Assembly (NCBI GenBank): GCA_007922195.1
Contig: ML681992.1
Location: forward strand, 35,887,877 to 35,951,876
DNA length: 64,000 nucleotides
DNA from: Podocnemis expansa
Lineage: Eukaryota; Chordata; Testudines; Podocnemididae
Direction of reading: 5' to 3'
A program made the position numbers and the translations under genes. The notes below the pieces were generated by a model. It was not told the DNA's origin, did not search any database, and saw only the letters and a list, made by a program, of their open reading frames with translations. Positions 1-10,225 of the stretch are shown here, piece by piece. Every line of letters begins with the position of its first letter. The first letter of the stretch is position 1.

Positions 1-166
1 GACTTAAGTTCTATGTAAGTGTTAAGTCGACCTCTGAGGTGGAGTTATTAAGTTGACTTAAGGAAGTGCTTAAGTTGACTTAATAAATTCCAAATGTGGC
101 CAGAGCTTTCCTTATGTCAACTTAAGGAAGGTTTAGTCGACCTAAGGCTCCAGTGTAGACATACCC
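1..166. mobile_element. Right part of an AAGTCGACTT-word TIR element (family C)
   Basis: The stretch is dense in variants of AAGTTGACTTAA and AAGTCGACCT and ends in CTCCAGTGTAGACATACCC at 148-166. That end matches the ends of three complete copies elsewhere in the window (10226, 36130, 57919), whose other end reads GG-TATGTCTACACTGGAG. The left end lies outside the window. No coding capacity is visible, so this is a non-autonomous DNA element. The superfamily is not settled. Confidence 0.75.
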
Positions 167-240
167 TTTGAGTCTTATCTTCTAAGATAGGATGATCCAT
201 GGAATGAAACACCTATTAGTAACAGAAATTGAAACAAGGT

Positions 241-835
241 CAGATAAGGGAGACCAGAAATACACACAGTATTCAAGATGAAGTTTCAGCAATCTCTTGT
301 ATTATGATACTAATGCTTTCCTCTCTCTACTGGAAATGCTCTGCCTGATACATCCTAGAACTATATTAACCTTTAATACAGCCACATCACATTGACAGCT
401 CAGAATCATCCTGTGATCAACTAATACACTCAGGTCCTTCTACCTTCTCTGACACCTCCAACTGATAAGCTCCGAGCTTATAACAAAAATTCTTGTTCTT
501 AATCCTTAAATGCATGATCTTGCCCTTTGCATTATTAAATTTTACCCCATTTCTATTACTCCAGTTTAGAAGGTCATTCAGATAATGTAGCATATTCTGG
601 GCTTCTCCATATGGCAGTACCTCCCAACATTGTGTCATTTGCAAATTTTATTAGCACACATTCACTTTTTTCCTCAAGACCAGTAAACAAAATGTTAAAT
701 AAGATCGGTTCCAAGACTGAGTCATGAGGAACTCCAGAAATAACCTCTCTACAGAGTGACAGTTCACCTTTCAGAATAACCTGTTTGTCCAATATTGAAG
801 GCAGAGTGGTATTTCTGACATGTGATGGCATAAAT
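241..835 (-). mobile_element. CR1/L3-type LINE fragment, reverse-transcriptase region
   Basis: Minus-strand translation in two frames gives recognisable pieces of the CR1-clade reverse transcriptase. The stretch 574-831 carries SGVPHDSVLEPILFN and KFANDTMLGG, matching the family pattern SGVPQGSVLGPILFN...KFADDTKLGG. The second catalytic aspartate is changed to N in the ADD box. The stretch 417-644 carries the downstream part (LLNWSNRNGVKFNNAKGK, then a degenerate K-LHLG-like segment). Several frame breaks separate the pieces, so it is dead. Only about 600 bp of a multi-kilobase element remain. Confidence 0.85.
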
Positions 836-1888
836 CACATTGGTAGATAAGCAGGTGAATGAGCCTTTGATGGAGTAGCTGGTTTTATTAGGTCCTGTAA
901 CAGTGTCTTTTGTGCAGATAGGTGGCCAAAGTAGGCAGTGTGGTTTGTTGCAGGGATATGTGCCAGCTTTAATGGCTCTGTTGCTAGGTCTGTAGTTGCT
1001 GGTATCTGCTTAAGGTTGGGGGGCTATCTGTAAGTGAGGAGAGGTCTGTCTCCCAAGGCTTCAGAGAGTAAGGGATCATCTTGTAGAATAGGCTGTAGAC
1101 CCCTGATGATGTGGTGTAGAGATCTGACTTGGGTGTTGTATGTGATGACTAGCAGTGTTCTGTCGTTATCTTTCTTGGGCTTCTCCTGTAGTAGCTGATG
1201 TCAGGGTACCCGCCTGGGTCTGTGAATTGTTTCTTCACTTCCGCAGCTGGGTATTGTAGTTTTAAGAACGCTTGATAGAGATCCTCAAGGTGTCTGTCTC
1301 TATCTGAAGGATCAGAGCAAATGTGGTTATATCTTAGGGTTTGGCTGTAGACATTGGATCATGCAGTGTGTTTTAGATGAAAGCCCAAAGGATGTAGGTA
1401 ACTATACTGACCAGTAGGTTTTTAGTATAGGGTGGTACTTTTGTGTCCATCCCTAATCTGTACTGTAGTGTCCAGAAAGTGGATCTCCTGTGTGGAGTGT
1501 TCCAGGTTAAGTTTAATAGTGGAGTGGAGTGAAAATTGTTAAAATTTCTGTGGAAATCTTCATAGGTATCCCTATTCTGGGTCCAGATAATGAAGATGTC
1601 ATCAATGCAGCATAAATAGAGGAGAGGTGCTTTGGGATGAGACTTGAGGAAACATTGTTCTAAGTCAGCCATAAAAATTTTGGCATATTGTGGGGCCATG
1701 CGGGTACCTGTAGCAGTGCTGCTGACTTGAAGATATAAATTATCCTCAAATCTGAAATGGTTGTGGATAAGTATGAAGTCAGAAAGTTCAGCCACAAGGT
1801 GTGCTCTTACATCATCTGGGATGGTTCTTTTAAGAGTTCATAATCCATCTTTGTGTGGGATGTTGGTGTCAAGAGCTTCTATGTCCAG
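836..1888 (-). pseudogene. Penelope-like element reverse-transcriptase relic
   Basis: Minus-strand reading gives a broken Penelope-type reverse transcriptase. The motif A region LDIEALDTNIPH is at 1853-1888. The long open stretch 1373-1795 has HNHFRFEDNLYLQ, then TATGTRMAPQYAKIFMADLE, then the catalytic box as CIDDIF, with the IDD codons at 1598-1606. Downstream pieces continue with frameshifts and stops to about 836, including a PPNLKQ segment at 1006-1032 preceded by a stop codon. GTRMAP and TNIPH are typical of Penelope-like enzymes rather than CR1. No GIY-YIG endonuclease part was recognised, so this looks truncated at both ends. It is not functional. Confidence 0.85.
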
Positions 1889-2104
1889 GGCCGGACCAAG
1901 GTTTTTTGACACCCTCGGTGCCTGTGATTTTGGCACACGCACCCCCCCAGTGGTGGCCTGGGCTGTGCTGGCCAGGTGGTGGGCCCTCTCTTCCAATCCT
2001 CCTAGCCACCCCCCCCACAAGCCTGGCTGAGACACGGGCTGGCCGAGGGGCACAGGCTGAGTGGCGTGCCAGCTGAGGGGCATGGGACAGCTGAGGGGCC
2101 CATG
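1889..2104. other. GC-rich unclassified stretch
   Basis: This is a GC-rich block with a C-run near 1945 and another near 2010, lying between the Penelope relic and an inverted-repeat element. Overlapping open frames on both strands show no recognisable domain and look like the usual absence of stops in GC-rich DNA. The beginning (gene-free wording such as GGACCAAGG...GACACCCTCGG) may be the end of another interspersed repeat, but I cannot name it. Confidence 0.4.
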
Positions 2105-2369
2105 AACTAAACTCAAACTTATTAGTTCGAATTAACAAATTCAAACTATCTTTTCCTAGTGTAGACATTGCCATAGTTCCTTTTGGATATTTCTCAGTGG
2201 GGCTATTTTGATTACATGCGAGGTTCAATGGTTTCAAAATAACAGCCGTTATTTTGAAACAATGGGTCCCGCTGTTTTGAAATAACGGTGCATCGTGCGG
2301 ACATGCCACTTCTCACTTCGAAACAACCTCTGTTGTTTCAAAATAAGAAGCCTGTGTGGACATACCCTA
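2105..2369. mobile_element. Truncated TTTCGAAA-word element (family A)
   Basis: It contains TTCGAATTAAC, repeated TTTCAAAATAAC and TTCGAAACAACC words and ends with CTGTGTGGACATACCC. This is the same kind of end as the complete family A copies at 2931, 7928, 24806, 36546, 61373 and 63205. The left end is not clear, so it is probably truncated. No coding capacity is present. Confidence 0.65.
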
Positions 2370-2385
2370 AGTTCCCCCATCTTCA

Positions 2386-2436
2386 AAGTGTCTGACGAAG
2401 TGGCATTTTCTCCCACAAAAGCTCATGCAATAAATA
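2386..2436. repeat. Remnant of the fold-back repeat family B
   Basis: The words TCTGACGAAGTGG, TTTTCTCCCACAAAAGCTCATG and AATAAATAA match the centre and right arm of the fold-back repeats at 5558, 28399, 44463 and 45569. Only about 50 bp survive, directly before the CR1 ORF1 fragment. Confidence 0.6.
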
Positions 2437-2930
2437 ATGAATGCCTCTCAGTGGTGAAACATCCCCAAGACCTCCTTATAGCACCAAAGCCTGAGCCATC
2501 CCTTGATCATCATAACTTTGTCTTGCATTCTTTCTCTCTGGGGGAGAGGTAGAATACCACTGAAGATCATCAGAACCTCTGTTTCCTCAAGCATCCTCCC
2601 CAGCTTGGCATAGGCTCTCATGATATGTTCCAGGGAGAAACTAGCTGTGTCATATTTTCCTACATTAAGTACCATCAGTAGATTTTTTTCCTGTTCCCAT
2701 TAGGATCCTCTCAGTCTGAGGTCCACACCCTGTATATTAGCTCCTGACACACAGCAACATCATTCTGTTCTCCAGATCAGCTTTGGTGACAGGCTTCTCT
2801 GTTCTTAGTAAGAAAAAATCAATCCCCTAGACCTACCTTTTCCTGGTGATGGTGCGCTTCTCTAGCTTTCCTCCTGTTCTTTCTGGCTGCAAGTCCTTGT
2901 GCCATTTATTTTCCCTTTGTAGTTGTCTAT
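2437..2930 (-). pseudogene. CR1 LINE ORF1 fragment, esterase-like part
   Basis: Minus-strand translation of 2448-2675 gives NVGKYDTASFSLEHIMRAY followed by AKLGRMLEETEVLMIFSGIL. This resembles the esterase-like (SGNH/GDSL-type) domain of CR1 ORF1 proteins, with the usual VGTNDTA and ...VVFSSILP motifs altered. Further ORF1-like sequence lies to the right, but a 640-bp element sits between the two parts (2931-3570). The reading frame is not intact. Confidence 0.75.
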
Positions 2931-3570
2931 GGGTATGTTCACACACACTTCTTATATCGAAACAACAGAAGTTGTTTCGAAATAAGAACTGCCATGGCCA
3001 CATGACTCATGGCCATTTTGAAACAAGCAAACCACTTGTTTTGAAATGGCTGCCATTCTTTCGGAACGGCTAAAACCTTGTTTGGTTTTGAAACAGGGTT
3101 ATTTTGAAACCAGTGGTTTCGAAACAGCCCTGTGCAGACACGTTTTTCAGGAACAAAGTGTTCCGAAACAACATTTGACCTCCCTCCCAGGGTGCTAAGC
3201 CAGGTGAGGCACAGTGGGGCGCCTCACCTCAGGGGCTTTAAAGACCTGGGTAACCCCAAACCTGGCGGCGGGGTCCCAGGCGCGTGGCTGGAGCCCACTG
3301 CTGCAGGGGCCAGAGTGAGCGCTGGCCCCGGGATTCCCCGGCGCCCCCGCGAGTGCCTGCAGCCCTCTGCAGGCACCCTGCGGGTGCCTGGAATCCCCTC
3401 CCCAAGCGAAATAGCAGGTCCACACTGTGCACCTGCTATTTCACTCCCTTATTTTGAGGACACTGTTTTTGTCCTGTGAAATAAGGTGTTTCGAAATAAA
3501 GAGTTATTTCAAAACAGCTTGTTTTGAAATGTCTTGTTTTGAAACAAACCTTCCCTGTGTGAACATAGCC
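2931..3570. mobile_element. Complete family A element, long form, TAT duplication
   Basis: Ends are GGGTATGTTCACACACAC on the left and TGTGTGAACATAGCC on the right, forming terminal inverted repeats. The flanks are TAT at 2928-2930 and TAT at 3571-3573, a 3-bp target duplication. The outer arms carry many TTTCGAAA words. The centre, about 3180-3400, is GC-rich, and a near-palindrome lies at 3407-3442. It has no transposase, so it is non-autonomous. A 3-bp duplication and GG-starting ends fit PIF/Harbinger, but this is an inference. It is inserted in CR1 ORF1. Confidence 0.85.
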
Positions 3571-4150
3571 TATAAGTCATTCTGTATCCTCCTGGGGCTC
3601 TGAACTCTGGATACCGCCATTGACTCTTCCCCTCTTCTTGCAGGACTAGTTGCTCTTCTTTTCTTCCTTGCCCTCCCTCTTATAGTTACAGCTTGCTGTA
3701 CCCCTGCTTCATTTTCCAAGTCAGCAAATGCATTCCTTAGCTCTGTTTCTCCTTCACTAGTCAATCCTCTACCTCATTGACATAGTCACATGTTTCTGCT
3801 GACCATTTTTCGGACCCACCAGTCTTCCCTGTGAGTTTTCAGTCCAGCTTGCATCTGCAGGTCTTGACTTTTCCCTTCAGTCTCCTATTGCCTGTGCTTC
3901 ATCTGCTCAATTCCTCTTCAAAACTCAACCATAGTTTGTACCTGCATGTCCAAACCTTGGATTTTGTATTCCATCAGCTACAGAAAGCAGCATGTCATAC
4001 AGATGAAGCTTTTTTTCAGGTACTCACTCTAGGATCATGTGTATCCCATATCTTCCACATCTGATCATCTTCTCTGTCTCTTCCACTGCTTGGGTTACTA
4101 CAACTGTTGCCTTTCTATCTGTCACATCTTTTCTGCCTAATCTCCTGTCA
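3571..4150 (-). pseudogene. CR1 LINE ORF1 fragment, N-terminal part
   Basis: This continues the fragment that ends at 2930 on the other side of the family A insertion. Minus-strand translation of 3570-3764 contains GETELRNAFADLENEAGVQQAV, a charged segment typical of the amino-terminal half of CR1 ORF1. The next 400 bp resemble the start of the same ORF1 but are broken by stops. The right boundary, about 4150, is approximate. With the 2437-2930 part, about 1.07 kb of CR1 remains. Confidence 0.65.
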
Positions 4151-5557
4151 CAGAAAAATTAAAAACAGAAGAAAAAGAACACAACCAAAACAAAACCAGA
4201 ACCCTGCATACTCCTTCTCACAACTCCCTTTCTAACTCCCACTCAAACTCCTCTGTTCACATCTCTAGGTTAGACTAGCCAATTCCCTGGAATAAACAAA
4301 TTTATGCCTTTTTAATAGCCTCTTTCTTAATCAAGTGATAAGAATAGTAATTGGTGCAGTAGAAGCCCTGTTTGTTCTAGGGTATATGAATCCTGCTTTG
4401 CTGAATATTCAATGAATAGTCAGGCATTCAAGGATTTAACATTCAGTCAAAACTTCTGGGGTTTGTCATCAATATTTCTGGTTCTCTAGAAAAAGCCTTT
4501 AATAAAATACATGTAAAACTAGCTAATAGTAAATAGTTTAAGAAAATATTATTCTTGTTTAATCACATGTAAAATAGCCTTGGGATTTCTGAAGGCCAGA
4601 AAAGGGAATTAAAAATTGTTCTGCATATAATGTGGCATTGCTTATTAAAGTGTAGATTAATTACTTCTGTGTTGATAAATTACTTCTGACACATGTAATT
4701 AAAGCAGAAGATTTAATCATTAACATCAATCAATGTGAATGTGCCCTTTAAAAAGCAAACTGTAATGCACACTGGGTAATAAACTAATAGTACAGTGCAG
4801 TTTTTCATTTTAGTATCTTTCCCCAGATTAACTGTTTATAAAAGAGTATCAGAGTATCTTACAATGTTATAGTTTATACACTTTATTATTCCCATTTGAT
4901 TCTCCAGAAAGCAACCACCTGAAAATGGAAAGAAATGCTGGACAAATATAAACATACATTTAACAGGATTATCTAAACATTTATATTATAGTAGCACACA
5001 GAGGAAAACCAGGTTGGGCCCCATTACACTATCTGTTGTACAAACGTGGGGAAAATGGCAGTGCACTGCCCCAGAGAATTTACAATCTAAAACCCATAAA
5101 TGACAACATCTATTACTCCACAAACACCTTTCTGAGAGCCATATGCTGTCTGTGACTCTAGGGCCTGGTCTGTTCAACCTGCACCATTAATTTCTTTGGC
5201 TATATCTTCACTGCCAGTAAAGAGGGTTTTTTTCTTTGTAGGTGAAATAGTTATCTTAAGGTTCTTATCTCACTAATGTCCTGATGGAGACAAGGTGCAG
5301 ATAATTTTTACCTCAGTGTAACTAACTGAAGTCAACCCTTCACTTCCTACTTGAGGTTTACCTTGGTTAGCTATATTGAGATAAAAACTACAGTGCCTCA
5401 TCTCCATTAAGCTGTTACAGTGAGAACACTAAAGTGAGTTTCAGAGCTGTTGTGTGGGAAGTGTGTGCAGCCCATTCAATCTGTTTTCACATATCACTCA
5501 GCTGAGGAGGATCCAGAGAATGGGAGCGGGGCAGATTATTATCAGTTGAGAGATAAT
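4151..5557. other. No gene seen; AT-rich spacer with one SINE tail
   Basis: This is AT-rich sequence with short purine- and pyrimidine-rich runs near 4150-4200. Apart from the SINE tail at 4986-5100 I recognise nothing. No open frame is longer than expected by chance. Confidence 0.5.
4986..5100 (-). repeat. MIR-type SINE, 3' tail
   Basis: On the plus strand this reads GTTGGGCCCCATTACACTAT, then TGTACAAAC, and CCCAGAGAATTTACAATCTAAA. These are the reverse complement of the common amniote MIR/L2-like 3' tail (a segment that says AGATTGTAAG-CTCT ... TTGTACAGCGCCTAGCACAATGGGGCC). The tRNA-related head is not seen. Confidence 0.6.
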
Positions 5558-5763
5558 CAAGGAGCCTTGTGACACTTTCAAAGACTAACAAGTTTATTTA
5601 TTTCATGAACTTTTGTGAGAGAAAAATCCCACTAAGTGTCTGAAGTGGGATTTTCTCCAATGAAAACTCATGTGATAAATAAATTTGTTAGTCTTTAAAA
5701 GTGCCACAGGACTCCTTGTTTGTTTTGCTGAATTAGACTAACACAGCTGCCCCATTGGAACTT
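5558..5763. repeat. Fold-back interspersed repeat, family B
   Basis: The left arm starts CAAGGAGCCTTGTGACACTT and runs through AAGACTAACAAGTTTATTTA. The right arm mirrors it: ATAAATAAATTTGTTAGTCTTT then GTGCCACAGGACTCCTTG. The centre carries GTGGGATTTTCTCC and its complement. A unique tail follows (TTTTGCTGAATTAGACTAACACAGCTGCCCC...GGAACTT). The same layout occurs at 28399, 44463 and 45569. Whether it moves as a SINE or as a TIR element cannot be told from this window. Confidence 0.8.
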
Positions 5764-5924
5764 AGGAGATACTGTAACTTAGAAGCAGAATGATCATTAC
5801 TGGAATTCAAGAACTACTATTTGTCTTTCTTGTCTCATATTATAATCTCACCTGGTTGGGGCCCATGAATCAAGCAGAGTGTCTGTCACCCTCAGTATTA
5901 ATATTATCAAGCTGTTTGTTTCTG

Positions 5925-5990
5925 ATAGGGCCCAGAATGTGCTAGGTGCTCTTCAAAAATAAAAGAAAACAGTCATAAACGTCACATCCT
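5925..5990 (-). repeat. MIR-type SINE tail fragment
   Basis: The plus-strand words AGGGCCCAGAATGTGCTAGGTGCT and AGAAAACAGTCATAAACG resemble the reverse complement of the same MIR-like tail as at 4986 and 9403. It is short and diverged. Confidence 0.45.
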
Positions 5991-6207
5991 GCAGTGTTAT
6001 GTGCCTCCATGGACCCATGACTCCTCTGAACTCCCTGGAGCTTCTCTCACAGCTAGGGAGCTTCCCATGAACTTTGCAAGACCAGGACCTGAGAGAGACT
6101 GACAAAGGCTGAGAGAAGGGGTACAGTTGTCTTTTTGGAAACTGGCCACTTTTGGTAATACAACTGTATTTTCAAATAACTTGCATGCTCTATGTGCTGT
6201 TCCCTGT

Positions 6208-6425
6208 TGATGTCTTTAAGGCTAGAAGGGACAATTATGATCATCTGGACTGACCTGCACATTAAAGGCCACAGAACCTCATTCACCCACGTCTGTAGAA
6301 GCTCTATAAATTCTGGCTGAGTTACTGAAGTCTTCAGATCTTGATTTAAAGATTTCAAGTTACAGAGAAACCACGTTTACTCTAGCTGAACCAGAAAGTG
6401 ACTTGTGCCCCACAAACTCTGCTTA
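6208..6425 (-). mobile_element. CR1 LINE 3' untranslated region fragment
   Basis: The plus strand reads GGCTAGAAGGGACAATTATGATCATCTGGACTGACCT in pieces, then GGCCACAGAACCTCATTCACCCAC and CTGAGTTACTGAAGTC. This matches the reptilian CR1 3' end read backwards and is closely similar to 8389-8835. It is non-coding and truncated. Confidence 0.8.
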
Positions 6426-6784
6426 TTGGAGATGTCTGCTAATAGAAGTCATGGGGGACCATATCCCAAATCTTATCATACACCCCCTCCATAATTTTAT
6501 CATGTTTTTTCCTAAAATAAGGTCGATTTTTTGCCCTTACTACAGCTTTGGAAAGCTGTTCTAAAACAGTCAGACTTGCCTTCATCACTCAGCTGACTTT
6601 TTATAGGTAAAAGTAGATCTTTCAGAAAAGTCAACTCCTCCCTCAAGTGACTGAGGAGAAGAAAGGTGAAAGATTTGCCTGCAATGAACACTAGCTTTCT
6701 AGGTATCTTATTATTTAAATCACAATTTCTAGTCACCTGATTTCCTTCTGGAGGCTATGCTGCCCTGTACTCCCTCTGTGGTGA

Positions 6785-7556
6785 GAAAAGAGGACAACTC
6801 GAGGAGCTTGACTTGTTCAGCCTAGCCAAAAGAAGGCTGAGGGGTGATATAATTGCTCTCTATAAATACATCAGAGGGATAAATATCAGGTAGGGAGAGG
6901 AATTATTTGAATACAGCACAAATGTGGACACAAGAACAAGTGGATATAAACTGCCCATCAGGAAATTTAGGCTTGAAATTAGAATCAGGTTGCTAACCAT
7001 CAGAGGAGTAAAGTTCCAGAATAGCCTTCCAAGGGGAGCTGTGGGGGCAAAAAACATAACTGCCTTCAAAACTGAACTTGATAAGTTTATGGATGGTATG
7101 GTATGATGGGATGACCTACTTTGGAAATTGACTAACGTTTGATCTTTGACTACTGGTGATGGATATGCAAGTGGCCTAAGCAGGGTGGGTAAATGGGGTG
7201 GGTTCTGAGTTATCATAGAGAATTCTTTCATGGGTGACTGGCTGGTGAGACTTGCCCACGCATCAGGGTTTAACTGATTGCCACATTTGGCACTGTGAAG
7301 AAATTTTACCCCCAGGGCTGATTGGCTAGGGCTTTAGGGTTTTTCACCTTCCTCTGTAGGGTGAGGGATGGCTCACCTACTGGTGAATTCTCTGTATCTT
7401 AAAGTCCTTAAATCATGATTTGAGGAGGTAACTCAGTCATAGGTTAGAGGCTTATTGCTGGAGTGAGTGGGTGAGGCTTTGAGGCCTGCATTGTGCAGGA
7501 TGTCAGACTAGATGATCATAGTAGTCCCTTCTGACCTTAGTGTCTATGAGTCTGAG
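6785..7556 (+). mobile_element. CR1 LINE 3' end: ORF2 C-terminus and 3' UTR
   Basis: The opening AAAAGAGGACAACTCGAGGAG and AGCCAAAAGAAGGCTGAGGGG match the end of the CR1 ORF2 coding region. The frame at 6924-7106 gives TSGYKLPIRKFRLEIRIRL and FQNSLPRGAVGAKNI, the C-terminal segment in which VEFQNSLPRGAVEAK is usual. A 3' UTR follows and ends in GACTAGATGATCATAGTAGTCCC and TCTATGAGTCTGAG at 7556. It is 5'-truncated, like most CR1 copies. Confidence 0.85.
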
Positions 7557-7914
7557 ATAAGGATTTGTACACAATATCTCTGGTCAGGGTTTTTTTGACC
7601 TGAGACCTTATGCCCCTGAGAAGCTCTGTTGCTTACTCTTGTAGAATGGGCATAACTCACTCTACTAGAGTGAATCTGGCAAATGTGGTGATAGAGGAAG
7701 ATGCACTTTATTTTTACACACAAGTAGACACAATCAATGCACTTTTATTGAGCAATACCAGTCAAAAGTGAACTTATTCGTCTCTTGACCCACCATTCCA
7801 ATTGATAGAGCTGCTATTGCTGCCATTCCTTAGGCAAGTGAAATACACCATTTATTAAGGAGCTTATCTTTAATATAACAGCTGCTCTGTTCTTACACCC
7901 TTTGTCTAAGTGGA

Positions 7915-7927
7915 TTATAGACTCATA
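7915..7927 (-). mobile_element. Outer tip of a CR1 3' tail, split from 8389 onward
   Basis: The flank TTATAGACTCATA left of the family A element joins directly to ATAGACTCTGAGGCC on its right once one ATA is removed. The result is the short direct repeat at the 3' terminus of CR1 elements, read on the minus strand. Confidence 0.6.
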
Positions 7928-8388
7928 GGATGTGTTCAGATGAGAGTTTTATTTCAAAACAACAGCCGTTGTTTTGAAATAAAATTTATGTCCAGATGAC
8001 GTTCCATTATTTTGAAACAGTGGGACCCCATTGTTTTGAAACAGTAAAACCTCGCATGAAATCTAAATAGCTGTTGTTTTGAAGTGGTTGTTTCGAAACA
8101 ATGGCATTCGGACGTGTTATTTCGAAATAACACTTTTGCCCTTCATCTTCCCAGGGTGCCTTCCTTTTAGCCTATATTGGGTGAGGGCATGGCCCAGGGA
8201 GGGGGCCATTTTGCCACACCTTCCATGGTGCCCGTCTGCTAAAATTGAAATAGCATGTCCACACAGAGGGCATGCTATTTCGATTTAAGGGTTTCCCTTA
8301 TTTCAAAATAACAATTTTTTTATTTTGAAATAAAGTTATAAGAAATAAGGATTTTATTCAAAATAACAGCTCAGGTGTGAACACAGCC
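7928..8388. mobile_element. Family A element inserted in a CR1 tail, ATA duplication
   Basis: Left end GGATGTGTTCAGATGAG and right end GGTGTGAACACAGCC are inverted-repeat ends, flanked by ATA at 7925-7927 and 8389-8391. The interior repeats TTTTGAAATAA and TTTCGAAACAA words. A hairpin GAAATAGCATGTCC...GGGCATGCTATTTC lies at about 8242-8282, matching the one in the other long copies. It is non-autonomous. Confidence 0.8.
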
Positions 8389-8835
8389 ATAGACTCTGAG
8401 GCCAGGAGGGACCAGCATGATCATCTGCTGGCCAGAAGGGACCAGCATGAGCACAATTCAGGCCATAGAACCTCACCCACCCACTCCTGTAATGAACCTC
8501 TAACCTATGACTGAGTTATTAAAGCCCTCAAACCATGGTTTAAAAACTTTGAGGAAAAGCGAATCCACCAGCAAATGAGCTGTGCCCAGTGCTACAAAGG
8601 AAGGTGACAAAGCCATTGCCAATTTGCCTTTGGGGAAAACTCCTTCCCAACCCCAGTTATGGCGATCAGTTCACTCTTAAGCATATGGGAAAGACTATCT
8701 AGCCAGACACCCAAGAAAGAATTCTCTAATAATTCAGAACCAACCCCATTAAACCTCTCATCTCAGGTCATTGGCATATCTACAACCATAGCTACTTATT
8801 CCTGGGATCGGCCGTATCTGTCCATTTCATCATAT
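8389..8835 (-). mobile_element. CR1 LINE 3' untranslated region
   Basis: The plus strand begins ATAGACTCTGAGGCCAGGAGGG and continues GATCATCTGCTGGCC, CCTCACCCACCCACTCCTGTAATG and TGACTGAGTTATTAAAGCCCTC. It ends near GGGATCGGCC. This is the reverse of a reptilian CR1 3' UTR. A short local duplication (CCAGAAGGGACCAGCATGA repeated at 8400-8450) lies at the start. Confidence 0.8.
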
Positions 8836-9402
8836 TGACTCTTTGGAACGATCTTGTAAAATATTAAAACATGAATCTTTATTCACAAGAAACAAAGAAT
8901 TCTTACAAGCTGTCACTGAAAATATTTTTTGCCTGTGAAAGAAGCAACACAGTAAGTGGCTAATGGCTGTCTTCCTCATTGTGTGAGGGAATTTCCAATA
9001 CTTGATTTGTTTAGTTTGCTGTTATATGAATCCCCTCATACAAATTGAGGAGGGCAACTAAAACTGTATTGCTGTTCTACTAATGCTGTAGTGAGAGTCC
9101 ATAGATGCCTCTCATTCTCCCTGCTGTTACCTCAAGATAGTTTGGCTGATGTTTTACAACTTTGCAGCAGAGTACTACAATTCCCTTTGCAATGTCTTAT
9201 GTTAGACTACAGAGTGTTGGTGTGTCACTGTGCTGTAGTCACTATACTTTGCACTGCAGCCACAGGTGAAATTTTGGCCCTCCTAAAATCAGTACCAAAA
9301 CTCCCATTGACTCCAGCAGAGCCAGAATTCCCCTGCTGACCATGGGAGTCTAGATTTTAAAAAAGTTGTAATAGTGATATGACCCTGTTTGCAGGAAAAT
9401 AC
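8836..9402. other. No gene seen; one amniote fold-back repeat trace
   Basis: This is mostly plain AT-rich sequence. At about 9266-9330 the words AAAACTCCCATTGACTCCAGCAG and GTGAAATTTTGGCCC match the old amniote repeat built around CATTGACTTCAATGGGA. Open frames here are short and show no domain. Confidence 0.5.
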
Positions 9403-9615
9403 TGATTATTTCCAGCAGCACCTATAGATGCCACTTGAGAGGTAGACCCATCGTACTAGGCACTGTATAGTGCCATAACAAGAGATAATCCCTGACCTGA
9501 ATAGCTTACAGTCTAAAAAGATAGTCAAAAGGTGCAAGGAGGATACAGGTATGCAGAGGTAAACTGCCTTGGCCAATGTCACACAGCAGACAGGAAGGGC
9601 AAAGCTATGCATTTA
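9403..9615 (-). repeat. MIR-type SINE
   Basis: Read on the minus strand it gives the MIR core segment (CTGTGTGACATTGGCCAAGGCAG) and then the tail with CTAGTACGATGGG. On the plus strand TACTAGGCACTGTATAGTGCC, AATCCCTGACCTGAATAGCTTACAG and CAATGTCACACAGCAG are visible. The tRNA-like head is missing. Confidence 0.7.
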
Positions 9616-10225
9616 ATTTAACAGGGCCTGTAAGTGCTTGAGAACATAGGGCCAAATATAGTCTGAGTGCCATTACATGGAGTTGCAGCCACTTAGGCCA
9701 GGGAACAATTTGGCTTCTGAAGCCTTGATTTAAAAAAAAACAAAACACCTTTTTATACCTAATGTGCTCATAGTTGAAATTCACTCAACCTTTGCTGACA
9801 TTTCAAATAACCATCTGAGGATTCAATTCTTTCTCTCCTTCATTCACAATTGCTGTGCTCTGAGTACATGTTTGATCTAAATAACAGGCTAGAGACTTTG
9901 TTAAGCTTGAAGGAGTTTCTCAATGTCTTTTCAAATAGGAGCAAAGAGAAATAAATAAAGCTAAGACCTTCTGAGGAAATGAAAAGAAAAAGGGAAAAGT
10001 TGTTCCTGAAATCTTCCTGCCAACCTGTTACTGACATATTATTTACAGATTTGCTTCAGATATGTTCCTTTTACATAAGTGCTTGATGCTATGGTTCACA
10101 TAGTTGGGCCTGGGTGCATGTGACTGCTTTTTATTTGGGAGGTCATACATATTGTATTCATGCACTGTGAGTATCTCTTATGAGAGGTAAGAAGCAGCAG
10201 TTTTCATGGTGTGTTTTCTCTCTCA
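9616..10225. other. No gene or repeat recognised
   Basis: AT-rich sequence with A-runs near 9735. I see no coding frame of note, no tandem repeat and no transposon end. Confidence 0.5.
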
